Of a stretch of 64,000 nt of DNA, positions 1 to 12,000 are shown piece by piece. Made by a program: the position numbers and the translations under genes. Numbering within the stretch: the first letter of the stretch is position 1; the number at the start of each line of letters is the position of its first letter. The stretch spans positions 124,001-188,000 of the forward strand of contig NC_011671.1 of assembly GCF_000150955.2 (NCBI RefSeq), read 5' to 3'. The stretch comes from Phaeodactylum tricornutum CCAP 1055/1. Lineage: Eukaryota > Bacillariophyta > Bacillariophyceae > Surirellales > Neidiaceae. Below the pieces are notes generated by a model. It saw only the letters and a list, made by a program, of their open reading frames with translations. It searched no databases and was not told the origin of the DNA.

Positions 1-255
1 ACCAGCCTAAATCAATCCATGGCCTTTGTTTGTTTATTGAAACAGTATAAAACTCCGTTTATAGTATCAGGGGATACGAAAGAGCTTCCTTTTCCAAAAA
101 TTTATTGTATTTAACAGTAAGGGGCATGCGATCGGAGAGCACAATGTTCGCTTTCCGCACAAAATGCGAGCAACATATAAATGTATGCACTGCGACCACA
201 ATGCAGCGATGGGGAGGGAGACCACATTAAACGGCTGGTTCCAACTCACGTCAAT

Positions 256-1212
256 ATGAAAATACTACCTGCAAAGCAAAGCTTTTGCTGCCTTGTTCTA
301 TTGGTGTTGATGACCAGCCATTACATAGTATTCCATTTTCACTACGTTCGGAGTACCCCTGCGGTAGTATCGGAATTCCAAACCAGGGAAGGGAAGACTC
401 GTATCTCCTCAAATCTGCACCAAGAACCATTTGATCGGTTGTCTTTCCTCACATGGGAGATGCATCCGGGCTCCCAAAAGATTCACCAGATTGGTAGGAG
501 GCCACGTCTGTTGATAGCCCAAACGGTGTCCAACTTTTATACGCCCTTGTTGGTTGCTGGTCAGCCAGTGAATCAGGCCTACGCAAGAGCATATGGTCAC
601 GATTACGTCGTTGCGAGAGGCATTTACCTGGTGGACGAAAGACGGAATGAAACGCAGATGACCGCACCGGACTCACGAGCAGCGTACAACAAAATTGCTC
701 TTTTGAGCTACGCCTTGCGTGAGGGAAAGTACGACAAGCTGCTGGTGCTAGATTCTGACGCCATCATCCGCGATTTTGACGTAGATTTTGCCACATACGG
801 ATATGATCCGGACATTCTATTGTTTGCCCAGTCGGTCGGTTCAGGAAATCCAACAAACTATTGGGACGTGAACAACGGAGTGACGCTTTGGAATCTACGT
901 CACGACTCGTTCGTTTCAATATGGTTCGAATGGTATCGACGTTCGGTGGAAAAAGTGTATCGGGGTTTCAGGGATGAAGACCAATCAGTATTGCATGAGG
1001 TTTTGAAAGAGATGCCGGACGAAAGTCGTCCGGTACGCGGGGTGAACTACTTTTGCTGTGTCTTGGGATCTTTAATCCAGCACTTCCCTCGTACAAACCA
1101 CCGAGTTTTCACTGTGATGGCAGATTCCCGTTTGCAAAGCTTGAAGGCTGCCGCTAATGCTACTTTTGTACACTATGCTGCGCTAATTAATCGAACGGCC
1201 ACTGAAGATTAA
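256..1212 (+). CDS. Type II membrane glycosyltransferase, DxD type
   Basis: This 318-residue protein looks like a Golgi or ER glycosyltransferase using a nucleotide-sugar donor. The start is placed at the ATG at 256. An upstream in-frame ATG at 181 would put about 25 polar residues before the membrane anchor. Right after the chosen start is a short basic stretch and a hydrophobic segment (CCLVLLVLMTSHYIVF), as in type II anchors. The luminal part has KYDKLLVLDSDAII, where DSD is the metal and nucleotide-sugar binding DxD, and further on a WDVNNGVTLWNLRH segment of the kind seen near the acceptor site in GT-A folds such as GT34 or GT77. Acceptor and linkage cannot be read from the sequence. 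A broken tandem copy follows at 1619. Motif assignment is firm; the exact family is inference. Confidence 0.75.
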   Translation: MKILPAKQSFCCLVLLVLMTSHYIVFHFHYVRSTPAVVSEFQTREGKTRISSNLHQEPFDRLSFLTWEMHPGSQKIHQIGRRPRLLIAQTVSNFYTPLLVAGQPVNQAYARAYGHDYVVARGIYLVDERRNETQMTAPDSRAAYNKIALLSYALREGKYDKLLVLDSDAIIRDFDVDFATYGYDPDILLFAQSVGSGNPTNYWDVNNGVTLWNLRHDSFVSIWFEWYRRSVEKVYRGFRDEDQSVLHEVLKEMPDESRPVRGVNYFCCVLGSLIQHFPRTNHRVFTVMADSRLQSLKAAANATFVHYAALINRTATED

Positions 1213-1618
1213 ACTTGAGAGTAATTCTTATCATTGTTATTATTATTATGAATGGTGGAGTGGAAAGTCCGTTCGGAATGTAAATGGTCGAGGAACGGTC
1301 TTCCATTTGTCGATTCACCTGGCGCATTTGTAGCCCTTTCTATGCACGGAAACCCCGAAGCAAGAGCTTGATTAGAGGTACAAATTTGTTTGATCACAAA
1401 TCTGAAAAATGCATTCGATCCCTCATCAATTGTACAGTTGCTGTGAAAACAAGTTCAGGTGTAAGCGCAATATTAATGTCTTCAGGACTCTGATATTTGC
1501 GTCTTTTGCTAGATATCAATCCAAATATCCAGTGACACTATGTACGGGTATACCTAATGTAAAGGTTGCAATCCGGGAAGGACAGATTTTTAGCAGAATC
1601 TAGCAGTAAAGCGAACTC

Positions 1619-2085
1619 ATGGTGTTTGTAGCCGGTCGGCCAGTGAAACAGGCGTATGCACGAGGGCATGGCCACAACTACCTAGTTGCTCGCGGGATAT
1701 CTATCTTGGGGAGAGAAGACAAAAAACGAATCTTAGCCGACTGTGCCGGACTCTACGCCTCGCGCAACGAAAAGTACGAGAAGCTTTTGGTGCTGGATCC
1801 GGATGCCACAATCGGCAATGTTGATGTAGTTTTTGTCACGTTCGGATCCTTTCGTGAAAGTCTATTGTTGATGAAATCGGGGAATCTAACAAATCTACTG
1901 GGATGTCAAGAATGGAGTGCCGCATCACGACTTTTAAGATAGCGACGGTGCATCGTGGCTTCGGTGATGCAGACCCATCCGTATTGCTCGAAATGTTGAA
2001 AGATGTGAAAATCGTCCGGTACTTGGCGTAAACTAGTTCGGTTGCCGGGACGGAGTTCCTATACAATTTATTTTTTCTATCCGTA
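1619..2085 (+). pseudogene. Decayed tandem copy of the upstream glycosyltransferase
   Basis: The translation from 1619 aligns with the middle of the gene at 256: GRPVKQAYARGHGHNYLVAR matches its GQPVNQAYARAYGHDYVVAR, and KYEKLLVLDPDATI matches KYDKLLVLDSDAII. The N-terminal anchor is absent. Part of the segment between the arginine-rich stretch and the DxD is deleted. The frame shifts near 1900 and stops at 1942, while nucleotide similarity to the parent continues to about 2085 (a sequence like GAAATGTTGAAAGATGTG). It is a truncated, frameshifted tandem duplicate with no promoter or start of its own that I can see. Confidence 0.7.
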
Positions 2086-2445
2086 CCCATCGCATAAAAT
2101 TACTAAAACATTCGCTTCCAGAGAGTAAAACGGCCGTAAACACTATTGCGTTGGTGGAAGAAGATGCGGCAATCCTTTATCGGACGGTTCCGGGAGGCAA
2201 TCTGAACACGGTTTACTTTTTGTCGAGGAGAGCAGAAACACGCGACAAAATTCCGAGGCTGTGCCTTTGTTTTTGTCTGCACGGCGGCATTGTCGTCACT
2301 GTCCGAAAGCCCAGAACGTACCGGAGTGTCACAAGCAAGGTGCGGTACAAGGACGAACGTTGCCACCAAACAAGCCATGCTTCAAAGCTGTCGATCCGCG
2401 AAACACCCACTTGGCACCTCACGACTCCCCCACGGACCCACCGCG

Positions 2446-2880
2446 CTACTCCGCCGTGGTCACGGCGGTGTGGCTGTGACTTTCGGCTTCGGTATCGACG
2501 GCGTTGGCGTTGACTGGATTTTGTCCAAATTCCCATTCTTGCCGACACATGGGACAGGAGTTTTTACTGGTGGGTTGTTGGAGCCAGGTAGTGAGACACT
2601 GTAAATGATAGGCGTGTCCGCACTTGCCCCAAACGACGGGACAGTCTTCGCCGGGGTACTTGATGTTGGGTGCCGTGCCTTCAAAGGCGGTTTGACAAAT
2701 ACCACACACTTCGTCGTTGGCGTTCCAACTCCACTGCGCGACGCCGTGGTATCGTTGGATGCGGACCCGAAGCCGCGTCGAGGGGGGACGCGGGTCGGAC
2801 CGTGCCGGAGTAGCCGCGACGGCCGTCCGCGTACCGTGCGGCGTGGCGGTGGTAGTGTTCGGGCGTTTGCGACTAGACAT
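2446..2880 (-). CDS. APC11: Anaphase-promoting complex RING-H2 subunit APC11
   Basis: This 144-residue protein is the catalytic RING subunit of the APC/C ubiquitin ligase, which with a cullin-like partner drives mitotic cyclin and securin destruction. After about 40 polar residues comes the APC11 core: a WSWNANDEVCGICQTAF segment, then CPVVWGKCGHAYHLQCLTTW and CPMCRQEW. The order C-x2-C, C, C-x-H-x2-H-x2-C, C-x2-C and the invariant VWG and CPMCRQEW are hallmarks of APC11 rather than RBX1. The start is set at the ATG at 2880 (MSSRKRP). The upstream in-frame extension to 2952 reads as hydrophobic 5' leader. The polar N- and C-terminal tails are longer than in yeast or human APC11 (about 84 residues). 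It is divergent from LTN1 across 441 bp. Confidence 0.9.
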   Translation of the reverse strand: MSSRKRPNTTTATPHGTRTAVAATPARSDPRPPSTRLRVRIQRYHGVAQWSWNANDEVCGICQTAFEGTAPNIKYPGEDCPVVWGKCGHAYHLQCLTTWLQQPTSKNSCPMCRQEWEFGQNPVNANAVDTEAESHSHTAVTTAE

Positions 2881-3321
2881 GATGACGATGATGGAGGATG
2901 AAAGTACGAAGGAGACTGTGCGAGTGAGACGAGTCGCTAGTGAGAAGAACAACCCAATTCAGATTTGTGGCAATGCCTCACTGTGATAAAAAAGTATCAT
3001 CTACTACAACAAAAACAACAACTACTGCTACCGAGTGGATGACTTTATCTGGTTTTGATTCGATAGAATTAGTCGTACCGGTTTCCACTGACTGTGATTC
3101 GTACAGTTAGCTAGTCGAAACATGGACCCGTGAGCCCCACAAATCGTGTCCCATCCATTATCCATCATCGATCATCGTCCATCGCCTGACTGTGACTGAC
3201 TTTCCGGTACATTATCTCGTTTCTCTCCTCCTCAACCTCCTCCCCAAGTAGCACTCACCGTCACAGCACCTCCCGCGAGCGGAACACGTTCTAATTGGCA
3301 ATTACTTTGCGGTAGTCACCA
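2881..3321. promoter_or_regulatory. Shared divergent promoter region of APC11 and LTN1
   Basis: These 441 bases separate two divergent start codons. They contain the recurrent TGACTGTGA-like word (CTGACTGTGACTGAC near 3187, ACTGTGATTCGTACAGTT near 3090) and a pyrimidine-rich stretch before the LTN1 start. There is no open frame of note. A bidirectional promoter is inferred from layout; no TATA box was placed. Confidence 0.4.
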
Positions 3322-6300
3322 ATGGGACGAGAGAAACGCAAGACCCGCCTGGACAAGGCTGGTAGTAGTAGCAGTACCGGCGTCTCGACGACCTTTATTG
3401 GATTCTCCGCCGTTACGCCCGATCCAGATTTAGATACGACTCTCGGCAATACATCCACGTCCGGATCGATTCAGAATTTCCCCACCGACAACGACCACGA
3501 TGGAGGAGGAACGTCGCACACCGCTGTTTCGACGAGTACCGTCCCGTCCACTCCGGGGACGACGGCATCCCATCCCACGACCTGGTCTCCCGTCTACACG
3601 GGTCACGACGAACGCTTGCGGGTCCTCTTCCCCCGCATCAGTACCAAACGCGACGCCACGACCAAGGTCAAAGCCCTACAGGCCCTGGCCGAGTTTTTCG
3701 GTCACGATGCGAATCCCAAACGGGTCAAAGTACAAGCACTCGCACACTGGGCCTGGTTGTATCATTCCAAACTCGTCTACGACGATGCCCCCAACGTCCG
3801 AGCCGCGGCACTGGAAACCTGGCTCGTACTCTTACCGGTCATTCCCAAAGCAGTCGAACACTTGGTCTCGGTAGTACCCGCTCTACCAATGGATCGCAAC
3901 ATTCGTTCCGTTACGGCGGCGGGAGAAATCTTGGGCATGTGGTATCTGACACTCGTTGATCCTGCCGCGGAAGTCCGGGCCGTGGCGACTCGGAATAGTG
4001 AGAGTAGTAGCAGTGGTACTATTGGTGGCAGCAGTGGTGGCGGTACTAGCAGTATCAGTGTCGCGAGTCTACTGCTACCCGGCTCACGGTACGCCGCGTG
4101 GCACTGGCAAGCTGGGCTGTTCACCTTGGCGGGACGAATCTTGGGCTACGGTCGGGCCACGGTGATGCACAACATGCTATCGGTCAAGAAAGCAAAGGCC
4201 GCCACCGAACTCAGCGAAAGTCAAAAGGACGTGGTGGAGGAGCGGTTCGAACGGTTGGTGGGCAACGTTTTGGAGGCCCTGGCCTTGTGGTTGCAACGAC
4301 CACCAACACCGCTATCATCGACCGTTGATGACACGACGCCGGCAATGGACACGTCGTTGTGGTGGAAAACCTTGACCAGTCCCCAAACTTCCTTGCGTCG
4401 CAAAACGTACCACTTACTGGCGACCACTTGCGCGACCGCTCCGTCCATGGTACCGTCCTCGCTCGTCCACGCTCTAGCCCAAGCGATTTCCTCGGAAAAA
4501 GAAGCCGTCAACGTACCCATTCTACTCGAAACCGTCTTGCATTTCTGCGTCGCTCAAAAACCAAAAACCGGCAGTGGTCCAGACCACACACTTTTGATCA
4601 AACCACTGGTCAAAGTCTTGAAGAAAGCCGCCTACGGTGCCCGGGTACAACTCTGGGGTCCGACCGTGCTGCCACTGACCGTCGCCGTGGGCGATGAAGC
4701 GAGTAACCTGCAATTGTGGCAGGCCACCTGGGAAGGACACAGCCTTACCTTGAGTCCCACGGATGCGTGGCAAATCGCTCAAGTTGTGACGGAATGTACC
4801 ACGTTCGGCTTGTTACGACGCACACCGCCACTCCCCGACCAACTGGACGACGATCGAGTCGAACTGGCTACAGCCGTGACCAGCTTGTGGGTTCAGGTGT
4901 TGGCGCAAGTATTGCGAGCCGACACGAGCTTTCTCCGACCCGAAGCGCCCCATTCCGCTCGCAATGTGGTCAAAGCGTACGCCACCGTCGTGGGGGAACT
5001 CGGTCAAAGTTTGTCACAGTTCGGAGACGCTATGGAACGCGACTCGTGTGCTTTCTCACACGTTCGGGAAGTCTTTTGGAACCATCCGATACAGGAGTTG
5101 ACGAACGCAAAGTTGGTACCACTGACACGCCTACTTCAAGTGTGGCTGGACAGGCAGTGCAGTCCAGAGGACAAGCTTTCGTGGCCACGTGTTGTCTTAC
5201 CAGCCCTCCGAGAACGCCTGTTAACCGAATTGACTCTTTGCCGTGCGAGTTCGGGAACCGTTCCTACTTTGGAACAGTACGAGTTTTTCCGCGTGACTCT
5301 GGAACTTGTCGGTGTACAATTGGTCCTCTCTGAAACTCATGAGCCTCTGGAACGTATAGTCGTGAACGACATTATGCGGTGGGCAATTATTCATACCAGT
5401 GCACTGTCGACCCAACGACAGACAAAGGAATTGGTAAAGTATGATTTTGAACTTCTCGGACTTTGCTTGACAGCCTCGGTAGACTGCTCGTCACTGTGGG
5501 AGACAGTAGTTCGGGAGATAGTGGCTGCGCAATGTGACTTGCGCTGGTTTGTACAAGGTTTGAACATATTATTCCGCATGCCACGATCGACACCAGACGA
5601 CGAGATTCCGGATTGGATCCCATGTCCTTCTTTGCAATCCTTGGCTCAGACTATTGCGATGCAAGGCACTGATACTGAAGTTGACAACGGACATTTAACT
5701 AGCGCTACTGACTTCCCCGAAGAGGGGAGCCTCGATAGCCTCGATTTGGACCGCGAAAAACGTCTCCTCTTTTTGCAAACTTGTCTGGGTCTGACGGAAG
5801 AGTCCCAAGGTTTGCTGGTGGGACGAGTAGTCGTCTCACAGTGGGTAGAGCATGTTTGTAGAAGTGAGAAACTTGAATTTCCCGTTACCGCGGCATGTTC
5901 GGAACCACTGCTGGAGGTCTTGTTGGGACTAATTCGCGACAAACCCTCGGTTTTATCGGCGGAGCAGAGTGAACGCGTGCTGGTAGAGTCGTGGAGCCAA
6001 AACGGACCCCTCTTTTCCGAGTTCACCGCTCCGCTGATTCAGGGGCGTCCGGCTTTGTCGACTCATTTTTTCCGACAAGCTCCAGTCCTGTTGTCAAAGT
6101 ATATCGAGACCTTGATAGTCAACTCAGAGCCTAATGGGTTCCAGGCACGTGATTGGGCCGACCGAGCGTTCTCGCTTCTCCGTGTAGCAAAGAAATCATC
6201 GGTCGTATTGTCCTTTGAGAAAATTGGTCTTGGAAATGTCGCGAAATGGCAAAGTAGTCCGGATACCTTATTTCTTTGCTCCATGTTTTTGCTATCCCAC

Positions 6301-8996
6301 TTGAACCGAGGATCCGATCTACTAGCCTTGATTCAAACGTCCAACCGGAAACCCGTGGACTTAATCTTGGACATTGCTGTATCACTGTCAGAAGCCAGTG
6401 AAAGTATCTTGACTGGGGCGCGAGTTGCGTCAAGGAAAGATCGATGTGCTCGTTTTTTTACTGCTGTGTTTTCGAACGAACTGGACCACAACGTAGTTTT
6501 CCAGTGTATTGAAGAAATCATAGATCGAATAGCTCTGAACTTATCCGCAAAAGAACAGAATTCCGAGAAGAAGTTAACAATCCGAAAGGGCATTGCCGTT
6601 CTCTCTCAGCTCCTCGGCATTGTCTTTCGACCTGTCGGGCCGTCAGGACACGGCATGTTGAAAGCGGAAACTATCTCAGAAGGCGACGAACTTTGGTACA
6701 TTACTGACACTAAGACTCCAAGTATTCGAGAAAAAGTCAGAGTGTTGAAAGTTCACTACGATGTACAAGCGGGCTATTTTTTCTCAATCGCAGTGATGGC
6801 AGACGATGGTACAAGCGAACGGCAAACTGTGCTCGAACGATTGCGAGCTTCTCGCGCGGCTGAAGTCCCGGGCGACGCCGAGTACGAAGCGTTGGCGCCG
6901 AAAGATATCAATCGACGGGCAAGCATTCGACACGATATACTTCAGTGCTTGGTTGCTCCATACTTCTTGTCGGCTCCGTCATCAACCTCCGTTCCGGAGC
7001 TTCTCACTGTATTAATATCACAGCTTGGACTCGGTCCGGATCGCGGTCTTGGTACTGATCACTACAAAGTCTTCCATTTGGTTTCTGTAAAGAGCCAAGC
7101 TCTTGAGTCCTTCCTTATCGATGAAAATTTTTCTTCTGCTTCAGACTGCCTTACGGCCTTATCTTTGGCACTAGGTGGCGGAGGCAATACTCCAGAAGTT
7201 AGGTGGGTGTGTGAAGAATTAAGGCTGGACTTCTCCGCTCCATTGCGTAGAATTGTTGGATGCTACGATGAAATGACTATTGGCGCTCGACCAGATTTTG
7301 AATCAAACGTTTTGCGTTGGCTAGGCGTCGCACTTCGGTTTAAAAGCAAGGCTGAAAAGTCTGATCGATTGGTTCAACGTGCGTCAATTTTGGTTTACAA
7401 ACTGGCGTGCAAAGTTTTTGCGAAAAAGAAAGAAAAGCAGTTCTCGGAAGCATCTGTGCATGCTATCGCTGCAATGTATACAGCACTTAACGCAGGGGAG
7501 CAGGAACCGAAGGGTGACGAAACATACGTCGATATGTTGCGGAGCGCACGGTGTAGTTGTTTGTCGGCCTTGATACATGCATTCTCTAGTTCCTGGGGGA
7601 GCGACGCACCGTCACCGATTGAAAGTCATCTGAGTCCGGAATTGATCAACGACAATGACCCGGATTGGCTTCAGTACTCTCGATTTCCGCAGCTCATTGA
7701 GACTTGCCAGACACACGTGTCCCTCCGTCAAGACCTCGTTTCCACCGCCCGATCCGGATATACCGAGGAGTTAGCGCTGGCACTCTTTGATCGAAAGAAA
7801 TACTACGTTGCTTTCCAAATACTTTATGCGGTTGTTGCGGAGGATAGACCCTTGTTTTCGGAGGGGTTGTCAAAGCTTGGTTCCAATACCACATCACTTT
7901 TGGAATTCTGGGGGAAAGGGCTGGCACCGGAAGAGCTGGAAGAATTGTCCGAAGACATAGAGGTTGTCGGTCAGTGGCTTCCCCGCAAAGTTATGGAAGA
8001 AGTGGAAACTTGGACGGACGATATGTTCTCGGACCTACACGATGTGAGTACGATGGGGCGTCTGCTGACATGGCTGGTACTCCTTTGTTCCATCGACGCA
8101 GCAGCGCCATTGGACTACCGCAATCGCCCAGCTTTTCTTTCCTATCTAGAAAAATGCAAAGCTACTGGCCTAGTGCTAAATCTTGCATTGCTGCACGATA
8201 CGGCATTGAATGAGAAGAAAAGACAGACTTGGTCTAGTACTGTAAATGTTGAAGAGCTCTTACAGGAAGAACGACAATTATCGTTAGAGTCGGTTGCTTG
8301 TGTGGTGCTGTTTCGGACAATCGAAGTTCTACCAAGCCTGTCGAGGCGATGGTTTGAAGAGGAATGTCCCAAAGTCTACTGTACCACCGTTCAGAATTTT
8401 GTCGAGAAGCATGTATCTCCGACAATTCTATCTCGGGAATTAAGTCGTATAAAACTGGGCATAGCTTCTTTTGGGGACATGAATGTCACAGCAAGCTTGG
8501 CTGGTCGGGAAGTGACGGCTACGTACGTTCAAGACGACTTTACCTTAACCGTGCTGATTCGGTTGCCCCCAGCTTTTCCTTTCCGCAGCGCTGAAGTTGA
8601 CTGTAGCAAAACACTCGGGGTGCCTCAAAGTCGCTGGAAACGATGGAGTCTCCAAATAACGCTGATGCTGAATAGTCAGGGCGGGACATTGCAGGATGCA
8701 CTCCTGTTGTGGAAGCAAAATGTTGACCGCGAGTTCGAGGGGGTTGAACCCTGTCCCGTTTGCTATTCCGTTCTGCACGTCAAGACACATAAACTTCCCA
8801 CTTTGCAGTGCAAGACTTGTAGCAACCGCTTTCATTTCGATTGTCTGACGCAATGGGTATGTTGTTGGTGGTGTCAAAGAGTGTGCAGTAATTTTGTCAA
8901 CCTCTCACTCATTCGTATTTTTCGTAGTTTCGAAGCAGTGGGAAAAATCAGTGTGTGCTGTGTCAGCAACCATGGCAAGGAACACGTATACAGTAG
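3322..8996 (+). CDS. LTN1: Listerin E3 ubiquitin ligase (ribosome quality control)
   Basis: Listerin ubiquitylates nascent chains stalled on 60S subunits in the ribosome-associated quality-control complex. The protein is about 1867 residues, close to yeast and human listerins. The first 80 residues are low complexity. A HEAT-like N-terminus follows (ERLRVLFPRISTKRDATTKV, then KALQALAEFF), then a long alpha-solenoid, then a C-terminal segment with the listerin signature FPFRSAEVDCSKTLGV and the RING. The RING starts CPVCYSVLH, LQCKTC and FHFDC. The final C-x2-C pair lies beyond a 71-bp intron (8857-8927, GTATGT...CGTAG). Splicing gives TQW-FRSSGKNQC-VLC-QQPW and a stop at 8994-8996. Unspliced, the frame runs on to 9027 without the last cysteine pair. 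The start at 3322 is the first ATG. Confidence 0.92.
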
Positions 8997-9082
8997 TGTA
9001 GAAGCACATCGCTCACTTCTGCGTTAGGGGATGCCACCCTGCCCAGTCAGGTGGGGCAACTCCGTTGTAACTCTTCATGAAT

Positions 9083-12000
9083 TTAATTAAGAAGATTACT
9101 TGGTCCATCTCCAGTTTCCCGTTTCAAAGCCTCAGCAGCACCTTTGGAGTCATCTCCAGCTTGAATCTGAACTTCTTCCAATTCATCTTCCAGGTAACCT
9201 TCCTCCAGAGCAGTTTCCATCATGATTTCATTTGCACGCTCTAATTTCACAATCGCGTCCGTCCAGTCGCCAGCGATGAAGGCTTTGCGACCTCCATTGA
9301 AGGCTTTGATAAATTCGTCTGTCACGTGCTGGCGCATGGCCCGCAAATCAGGATCCGTGTTCCATGTATGCGATGAAAATACTTCCGCATCAATATCCGC
9401 TTGCTCCTCCGGCCTACTATGCAAAAAGAAATCAACGCCTTTGTAGCGGGCATCGTACGTGTATATTTTTTGCTGGAGCAAGGATCCTTTAACGGTAACA
9501 GTGTCCAAATGACGAAGCTTTGATCTAGCCACATCGCTCATGAGCTCTTGCACCGCCTGAGAAAGCATGATGCTTACGCCATACTGCTTCGAAGCCCCCA
9601 TCATCCGGCTAGCCATATTTACGTGCGGGGACAAGTACGTTGCGTCAATCTTGTATTCGCTGCCAACAGCACCTTCCACAGCCCAACCAGCATCCATGCC
9701 GAAATTCATATTTACCGTGAAAGCGCCGACACCGGCACCGAGGCGAAAGTCGTCGTTCCAATTCCTGATTCTACCATCGCGGTGAATACCCGCAAAACTT
9801 TTCAGCATGCCAATGACGGCGCGATCCGTGAACGTACTGATACCAGGAAGTGATGCCAGAGAGAGGCTCATGGCCTTTGTTGATGACGATCGTTGAATCG
9901 CTTTTCGATCAAAGTGATAGGCTGCCTTTTTGGCAGCTGCTACTCGAGGAATAGAAGCCACAGACAGGAAAGGACGCGATAGTGGAGTACGTCGCGAAGT
10001 TGATCCGGACGTTTTGCTCATATTTCGGCTGCTCACCGCATTCTTCTTTCTTCGTTTGATGCCCGACGACTTGTTCGTCGCGGTATTGAAGACGACGTCT
10101 GTGGCCTGTTCGAGCTTTTTGGTAACCTCCTTGACTAGTCCGATCCGAAAGACCATCAGAAAGGCGCTCCCCAGATTCTTGTTGCACTGACCAGAGTCGT
10201 GCAGACCCCAACGAAAGACTTCGTCGTGCAGTACGGCTGCCACGTCGTTGATCAAGATCATGACATCGCCTCCGAGGCTGCGCAGCGCGTGGTCAAAACC
10301 GTCAATGCCGGCAAAACCGAACAAGGCGTACACACTTTTACCGGGGACCGTAGGATTAAATACTTCCGTCAACGCTCCTTCTCGAGTGGCCAAGTTTGTA
10401 GAAATAATGTCCGCTCCCGCGACACCCCAGCATTTGCGCAGTAGATCGGTAATTTTCGTCACGGCGGTAATCAGCTGTGTGGTTTCGTAGCTTCCCAGGG
10501 CCAAGCCGCGGTCACCAATCTGTCGAGGACCTGCGTCACTGGACGAATCGGAATTTTCATCGTCATCTCCTCGACTCGACACGAATCGACGTGTTTTTAC
10601 AAACTGTCGGGCCACGCGTGGTTGAATCAAGGGATTCTTGGCGTACCGGGCTACTATTTTCAACATTCGCCGCAACGGACCTAGGACCAGTACTTCGGCA
10701 TCTCCGCGAAGAACCGAAAGGCCACCTAAAACCAACACCAAGAGGCACAACTGCAAAAGCAACGAAGCAAAAGCCGCGGTTTCGATAGTGAACGACTCAT
10801 CGAAACAGGCCGCAACGGAGTATATTGTCTGCGCTGTTTCTCCCGTCGCCAACGTCTGATTGGCCAATTCTTGCAGACGGTAGGTTTGTACGGATCCCTC
10901 CCTTAAACCCAAAATATCCGCCAGCTCGGCCTCGGAACTGCCGGCCTGATGGGCAGTCCACCAATCGCAATAAAGCTGGACAAGCTCTTCGTCTGCGTCT
11001 ACCGCCGCGCGTTCCGTCACGTCGTTACAGACCCACTCGTACAACGTGGTATTCCAGCACCGGCTGGGTTCCATACCCAGGGCGACGACGTAGGGTGCGT
11101 CGGGACGCAACGCAAAATCCGGCGCGTACAAGCCCGCCAACCAACTTCGGACGCTGTCGGCCAAAAACGCGCATCCCGCGGGGGTCGACTCATCGACCAG
11201 TACATTGGTGCCCTGCAACTGCGCCGTCATGGACGAGGCCACCTTATTGTGGTAAAAGCTACCCATGGGCCAGAGGAGCGGGAAAACACCCGTAATGAAC
11301 CAGAGAATGGCCAAGGCACGGTAGGAATTGGTCGCCATGAGGGCGGTGCCAATCGTCGAGGCGTCCGTCAAGCTTGTATTGTCCTTGGCCAGTGTTCCAA
11401 CCCCCTCCGTGTCGTCCACGGACTTCTCCGAGTGCCGGGAGCTGGCGAGCAGAGCGGCCGCCGTTGTTATGGAAGAAACTTCCGATGGCCGCAGCGACGA
11501 GGCTGTCACCGTGGTGGAGATGGAGGTTTGCCGCGCCGACGGCTCGGGCGAGTCATCCGTCGTCGCCGCCTTGGACTTTTTCCACGACGCTTGAAGAAAA
11601 GTGTTGGCGATCCACATGTTCCGCCAATGCCGGACGAGACCAAAGACACGTAAGCGGACCACGGCAAAGTAGGCCCGCCCGTAAAAGGCGTCCAAGCCGG
11701 TCGGTCCGGTGACTCCCTGAAAGGCAGCGTGGTGGAAGGAAACGGGGATACGGGCGTCGCAACGGTAGGACGAAATGAGACAGTAGAATTCCGGGATGAA
11801 AAGGACGAGAGCAATAGTTTCGACCAGCACGTGAAGGCCGTGAATGTAGCGCACCGTAGTGGGTGCGTAAGCTTTTTCCGCCATTAACAAGTCTCGGTAA
11901 CCGTCGGGGCGCACAAAGACTTCGAGGATCAGTTCCAGGACGAGCACGAGCCAGACACTAGCATTGACGTAGGCCAAAGCGACGTCGGAGGACGGTGGGA

